NCBI GenBank assembly: GCA_004211235.1
Contig: SEEY01000025.1
Location: 1-16,686, forward strand
Length of the DNA: 16,686 nucleotides
Direction of reading: 5' to 3'
Origin: Rubrivivax sp.
GTDB lineage: Bacteria > Pseudomonadota > Gammaproteobacteria > Burkholderiales > Burkholderiaceae
The position numbers were made by a program, and so were the translations under genes. The notes beneath the pieces were generated by a model, which saw nothing but the letters and a program-made list of their open reading frames with translations, did no database searches and was not told where the DNA came from. Of this stretch, positions 13,524 to 16,686 are shown one piece after another. Each line of letters opens with the position of its first letter. The stretch's first letter is position 1.

Positions 13524-15479
13524 TCATCCCAGCACGCGGGCGATGGCCCGCGCCAGCTCGTCGCGGCTGAAGGGCTTGCGCAGCAGCTGCCAGGCGGAGG
13601 CCTCGTCGGCGTCGAGCAGCTCCGAGGAGTAGCCCGACATCAGCAGCACGGCCAGCCCGGGTTGCCGGGCCTGCGCCTTCACGGCGAGCTGGGTGCCGCG
13701 CAGCCCGGTGCCCAGCGCGATGTCGCTCAGCAGCAGCTCGTAGCCGCTGTTGCCGGCCAGCTCGGCCAGGGCGAGCTCGCCGGTCTCGACCGCTTCGACG
13801 ACGCAGCCGAGCCCACGCAGCAGCGTCGTCACCACGGCGCGCACTTCGGGCTCGTCTTCCGCGACCAGCACGTGCAGACCCGGCGGCACGCCGTCGCCGG
13901 CCGTCGCTGCCGCGGCGGCGTCCCGGGCCGCGTCGGCCACGATGGGCAGCAGCAGCGAGACCGTCGTGCCCTGGCCCGGCTTGCTGTCCAGCAGCGCCGC
14001 GCCGCGCGACTGCCTGGCGAAGCCGTAGACGGTGCTCAGGCCCAGGCCGGTGCCGCGGCCCGCCTCCTTGGTCGTGAAGAAGGGCTCGAAGGCACGTTCC
14101 AGCACGGCCTCGGGCATCCCGGTGCCCGTGTCGCCGACGGCGATCTGCAGATAGGCCTGGGGGCGGGTGTCGTGCAGCTCGGCCAGCACGGCGACCGGCA
14201 GCGTTTGGCAGCGATGGGCGCTGAAGGCCAGCTCGCCGCCCTCGGGCATGGCGTCGCGTGCATTGATGGCGATGTTCAGCAGTGCGGACTCGAGCTGTCC
14301 CGGGTCGGCCATGCAGTCCGGACAGTCGGGCGCGACCTGCACCGTGATGCGGATGCGCTGGTCCAGCGTGCGGTGCAGCATGTCGGCCAGCGAGGCCAGC
14401 AGCGCCGGCACGTCCACCGGCGTCGGCTGCAGCACCTGGCGGCGCGAGAAGGCCAGCAGCTTGCCCGTCAGCTCCGCGCCCCGGCGGGAGGCGCGCATCG
14501 CCGCGCCCACCAGCTGCGGCGCCAGCGCGTCGGCGGCCACGGCGGGGTGGTCTTCCAGCACCTGCAGATTGCCCTGGATGATGGTCAGCAGGTTGTTGAA
14601 GTCGTGCGCGATGCCCCCCGTCAGCTGACCCACGCTCTCCAGGCGCTGCGCATGGTTGAGCGCCTCTTCCGTCTGCGTGCGCTGCAGGCTGGCCGCCAGC
14701 AGGTGGGCGAGCGACTGCAGCATGCGCACTTCGTCGTCGCCGAAGCGCTCCGCCTGGCGCGAGCGCACCGTCAGCGCGCCGACGGTCTCGCCGCGGTCGG
14801 TCAGCGGCACGGCCAGCGCGCTGACGAGGCCGGCCTCGAGATAACTCGCCGGCACGGTGAAGCGGGTCTCACGGGCGTAGTCGCCCACCAGCACCGCGCC
14901 GCCCTGTGCGATGACAAAGCCCGGTGGCGAATCCGGCCGGTTGGCCAGGCGGCTGCCCAGCTGCTCGGGCTGCACATCGCCCGAACAGCCCGCCACATGG
15001 AGCTGTTGCGGGTCGCGCGTGTCGACCGCCATGCGGCCGACCTGGGCCACGTACTCGGCGTAGCGGGCGCGCTTGAGCGCCTGCTTGACGCGCGGATAGC
15101 TGCCGATGTCCCGGATCGCCGCCAGCACGTACGGCACGCCCTGGCCCTGCAAGGGGCTCAGCGCGATCTCGACCATGACCTCCGAGCCGTCCTTGCAACG
15201 CGCCACCAGCGCCGTCTGCGTGCCCATGGGGCGCGGCCGGGGCGCCTTGCCATAGCCTTCGCGGTAGGTGGCATGGCGGGGTCGGATGGCGTCGGGCACC
15301 AGCGCATCCACCGACAGGCCCGCGAGCTCATCGGGCGCATAGCCGAGCAGCTCGGTCGCGGCCGGGTTGGCCAGCGCGATAACGCCGTCGGCGCCCACCA
15401 GCAGCAGTGCGTCGGCCGAAGCGGCGAACAGTGCCCCGTGCAGCGCGGCGGCGTCCAGGCACGGCGCTGCGTTGTCCAT
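13524..15479 (-). CDS. Soluble hybrid sensor histidine kinase (PAS-GAF-HisKA-HATPase-REC)
   Basis: This 651-residue protein has no membrane helix, so cytoplasmic sensing is expected. PAS is at about 10-125 ([31 protein letters not shown]). A GAF-like region follows at about 140-268 ([40 protein letters not shown]). HisKA carries the phospho-acceptor His292 in [12 protein letters not shown]. The ATPase has the N box at Asn402/Asn406, DTGTGMP (450-456), FEPFFTTK and GRGTGLGLS. The C-terminal receiver at about 534-650 has Glu541/Asp542, the phospho-acceptor Asp586 (LLLSDIALG), Ser615 and Lys635. The GAF looks short: the first helix ends at DPQQL and runs straight into HVAGCSGD with no room for the first strand. 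Its start lies 1 base after the stop of the response regulator gene, so the two are co-transcribed and form a cognate pair. Confidence 0.93.
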   Translation of the reverse strand: MDNAAPCLDAAALHGALFAASADALLLVGADGVIALANPAATELLGYAPDELAGLSVDALVPDAIRPRHATYREGYGKAPRPRPMGTQTALVARCKDGSEVMVEIALSPLQGQGVPYVLAAIRDIGSYPRVKQALKRARYAEYVAQVGRMAVDTRDPQQLHVAGCSGDVQPEQLGSRLANRPDSPPGFVIAQGGAVLVGDYARETRFTVPASYLEAGLVSALAVPLTDRGETVGALTVRSRQAERFGDDEVRMLQSLAHLLAASLQRTQTEEALNHAQRLESVGQLTGGIAHDFNNLLTIIQGNLQVLEDHPAVAADALAPQLVGAAMRASRRGAELTGKLLAFSRRQVLQPTPVDVPALLASLADMLHRTLDQRIRITVQVAPDCPDCMADPGQLESALLNIAINARDAMPEGGELAFSAHRCQTLPVAVLAELHDTRPQAYLQIAVGDTGTGMPEAVLERAFEPFFTTKEAGRGTGLGLSTVYGFARQSRGAALLDSKPGQGTTVSLLLPIVADAARDAAAAATAGDGVPPGLHVLVAEDEPEVRAVVTTLLRGLGCVVEAVETGELALAELAGNSGYELLLSDIALGTGLRGTQLAVKAQARQPGLAVLLMSGYSSELLDADEASAWQLLRKPFSRDELARAIARVLG

Positions 15480-15480
15480 C

Positions 15481-16221
15481 TCAGGGGTTGTCGACGGTGG
15501 CCACGAAAAAATAGCCGGCGCCGCGCACCGACTTGATGAGCTGCGGCTCGTCGGCGCTGTCCCCCAGCTTCTTGCGCAGGCGGCCGATCAGCACGTCGAT
15601 CGTGCGGTCGAAGGGCGCCGCCTCGCGGCCGCGCGTCTGCTCCAGCAGGAAGTCCCGCGACAGCACGCGGCCGCCATGGCGGGCCAGCACCTGCAGCAGC
15701 TCGAACTCGCCCGTCGTCAGAACCACCTCGGCGCCCGAACTGTCGACCAGCCGGCGGGCGGCGGTGTCGAGCTCCCAACCGGCGAAGCGCAGCGTCGACC
15801 GGTCGGCGGCGGGCGGCGCGGGCAGGGGCGGCGCGGCAGGCGGCGCCTCGGCCGGCTGCAGGCGCCTGAGCACGGCCTTGATGCGGGCCAGCAGCTCGCG
15901 CAGGTCGAAGGGCTTGGTCACGTAGTCGTCGGCACCGATCTCCAGGCCGACCACCTTGTCGATGGCATCGCCACGGCCGGTGACGATGACGAGACCGCAG
16001 CGCCAGTGTTCGCGCAGCTGCCGGGCGATGACGAAACCGTCCTCGCCGGGCAGGCCCAGGTCGAGCAGCACCAGCGCCGGCGGGTCGGCAGCCATCAGCT
16101 CCAGCAGCGCCCGCCCGCTGTGCACCTGGCTGACGCGGTAACCCTGCATCTGCAGGTAATTGGCCAGCAGCTGGGTGATGTCGACTTCGTCATCGAGGAC
16201 GGCAACGTGGGGCAGGCTCAT
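15481..16221 (-). CDS. OmpR/PhoB-family response regulator
   Basis: This 246-residue regulator has a receiver domain at about 4-118: the acidic pair Asp10/Asp11, phospho-acceptor Asp54 (LVLLDLGLPGEDG), Thr81 (VIVTGRGD) and Lys103 (DDYVTKPFD). A Pro/Ala-rich linker (123-139) leads to an OmpR-type winged helix at about 143-240: LTTGEFELLQVLARHGGRVLSR, then RTIDVLIGRLRKKLG and SVRGAGYFF. It is the first gene of an operon with the hybrid kinase. The kinase's own receiver implies an extra phosphotransfer step or a sink competing for phosphate. A repeat TGCCTCGA-N14-TGCCTCGA just upstream is a candidate autoregulatory site. The target genes are unknown; the divergent methyltransferase-like gene is the nearest candidate. 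Confidence 0.94.
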   Translation of the reverse strand: MSLPHVAVLDDEVDITQLLANYLQMQGYRVSQVHSGRALLELMAADPPALVLLDLGLPGEDGFVIARQLREHWRCGLVIVTGRGDAIDKVVGLEIGADDYVTKPFDLRELLARIKAVLRRLQPAEAPPAAPPLPAPPAADRSTLRFAGWELDTAARRLVDSSGAEVVLTTGEFELLQVLARHGGRVLSRDFLLEQTRGREAAPFDRTIDVLIGRLRKKLGDSADEPQLIKSVRGAGYFFVATVDNP

Positions 16222-16224
16222 TCT

Positions 16225-16254
16225 TCGAGGCAGGGCGCGCGGGTTCTCGAGGCA
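16225..16254 (-). promoter_or_regulatory. Direct repeat TCGAGGCA with 22-bp period upstream of the response regulator
   Basis: TCGAGGCA occurs at 16225-16232 and 16247-16254, giving a two-helical-turn spacing immediately upstream of the response regulator start at 16221. OmpR-family regulators bind same-face direct repeats, so an autoregulatory site is a reasonable inference. The first copy is only 3 bases from the start codon, so repression would fit better than activation for this gene. Confidence 0.4.
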
Positions 16255-16290
16255 CTGTAACTGTCGCCGGCGCCCGGCAAGCGCTGACCT

Positions 16291-16320
16291 TCGACAGGGA
16301 CTTGGCCACGCCGTGATACT
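16291..16320 (+). promoter_or_regulatory. Possible sigma-70 promoter for the methyltransferase-like gene
   Basis: TCGACA (16291-16296) matches the TTGACA -35 at 5 of 6 positions. GATACT (16315-16320) is a 4 of 6 match to the -10 box, with an 18-bp spacer and an upstream TG nearby. Transcription would begin about 20 bases before ATG 16347. Confidence 0.35.
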
Positions 16321-16346
16321 GGCCGCCCCCCAATGGAGACCTGCCC

Positions 16347-16686
16347 ATGAAGACCTGGCTCGCCGCGACCTTCGTTCTTGCCGCTTCCGCTTCCACCGCC
16401 CTGGCCCAGCCGGCCGACCCGCTGAAGGCTGCCGTCGCCGCCGACAACCGGACGGTCGGCAACGTCGCCCGCGACGCCTGGCGCCACCCCTACGAGACGC
16501 TGAGCTTCTTCGGCCTCAAGCCCACCGATACCGTCGTCGAACTGACGCCGGGTGGTGGCTGGTACACCGAGATCCTGGCGCCCTACCTGCGCGACGCCGG
16601 GCAGCTCTACGCCGCCGCCGGCGAAGGTGGGCGCTTCAAGGCCAAGATGGATTCGTCGAGCGTCTACGGCAAGGTCAAGCTCACGG
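16347..16686 (+). CDS. Secreted SAM-methyltransferase-like protein (COG4798 type), 3' end beyond the window
   Basis: The first 113 codons are present. Start ATG 16347 follows GGAGA with 7 bases of spacing. A clear signal peptide (MKTWLAATFVLAASASTALA, cleavage after residue 20) precedes a mature domain. That domain has ARDAWRHPYETLSFFGLKPTDT, then VVELTPGGGWYTEILAPYL, a class I methyltransferase motif I variant (VVELxPGGGWYT) that I associate with the COG4798 predicted methyltransferases. Export is odd for an enzyme using cytoplasmic SAM, so the fold may serve another purpose or bind another ligand. It is divergent from the two-component operon across 125 bp and could be its target. Motifs II-IV lie outside the window. 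Confidence 0.85.
   Translation, partial: MKTWLAATFVLAASASTALAQPADPLKAAVAADNRTVGNVARDAWRHPYETLSFFGLKPTDTVVELTPGGGWYTEILAPYLRDAGQLYAAAGEGGRFKAKMDSSSVYGKVKLT

Noticed and set aside
13662..15536. 624-codon + strand frame opposite the hybrid kinase
   Set aside because: His/Gln/Arg-rich antisense product without domains; the kinase on the other strand has every catalytic motif.

Overview
The window is GC-rich throughout. Strong GC3 bias leaves long antisense shadow frames behind almost every gene. The gene families (TonB-dependent receptor, DUF1549/DUF1553 protein, SbmA/BacA-type ABC exporter, SDR-DoxX fusion, DUF2269, DUF2231, hybrid histidine kinase with OmpR-type regulator) suggest a free-living betaproteobacterium of the order Burkholderiales, in the Roseateles/Mitsuaria/Rubrivivax area. 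That placement is inferred from family content and style; no rRNA or marker gene is present. I see no tRNA, rRNA, transposase, integrase or CRISPR array.

Left block (1-6797): a minus-strand pair of a TonB-dependent outer-membrane receptor and a secreted DUF1549/DUF1553 protein with a CxxCH heme-type motif, cut by the window edge. The intergenic gap between them holds a perfect 13-bp hairpin and a triple 8-bp repeat. Divergent from the receptor, after a 309-bp intergenic region, lies a translationally overlapping pair: a secreted rhodanese-fold protein without its catalytic cysteine, and a cytochrome b561-type membrane protein. A working idea is that all four form one envelope uptake and redox module.

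Middle block (6802-10146): a small four-helix membrane protein (minus) diverges from an operon of an atypical SDR fused to a DoxX-like membrane domain, a DUF2269 membrane protein and another polytopic membrane protein. A DUF2231 membrane protein converges on that operon with overlapping stop codons. A four-fold 10-bp tandem repeat lies upstream of the DUF2231 gene.

Right block (10291-16686): an SbmA/BacA/YddA-type ABC transporter, a 153-residue protein resembling only the carbamoyl-phosphate half of ornithine carbamoyltransferase with most ligand residues replaced, and a divergent FNR-family regulator. The promoter region between the last two holds a 9/10 match to the FNR/ANR box. Next come a soluble PAS-GAF hybrid histidine kinase and its OmpR-family response regulator (one operon, minus strand), and a divergent secreted methyltransferase-like gene (COG4798 type) cut by the right edge.

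Most interesting points: the degenerate single-domain OTCase-like protein beside an FNR regulator and box; the TonB receptor, DUF1549/DUF1553, Cys-less rhodanese and cytochrome b561 neighbourhood; and the structured intercistronic DNA after the receptor gene. All family names come from reading motifs by eye; no database search was run.
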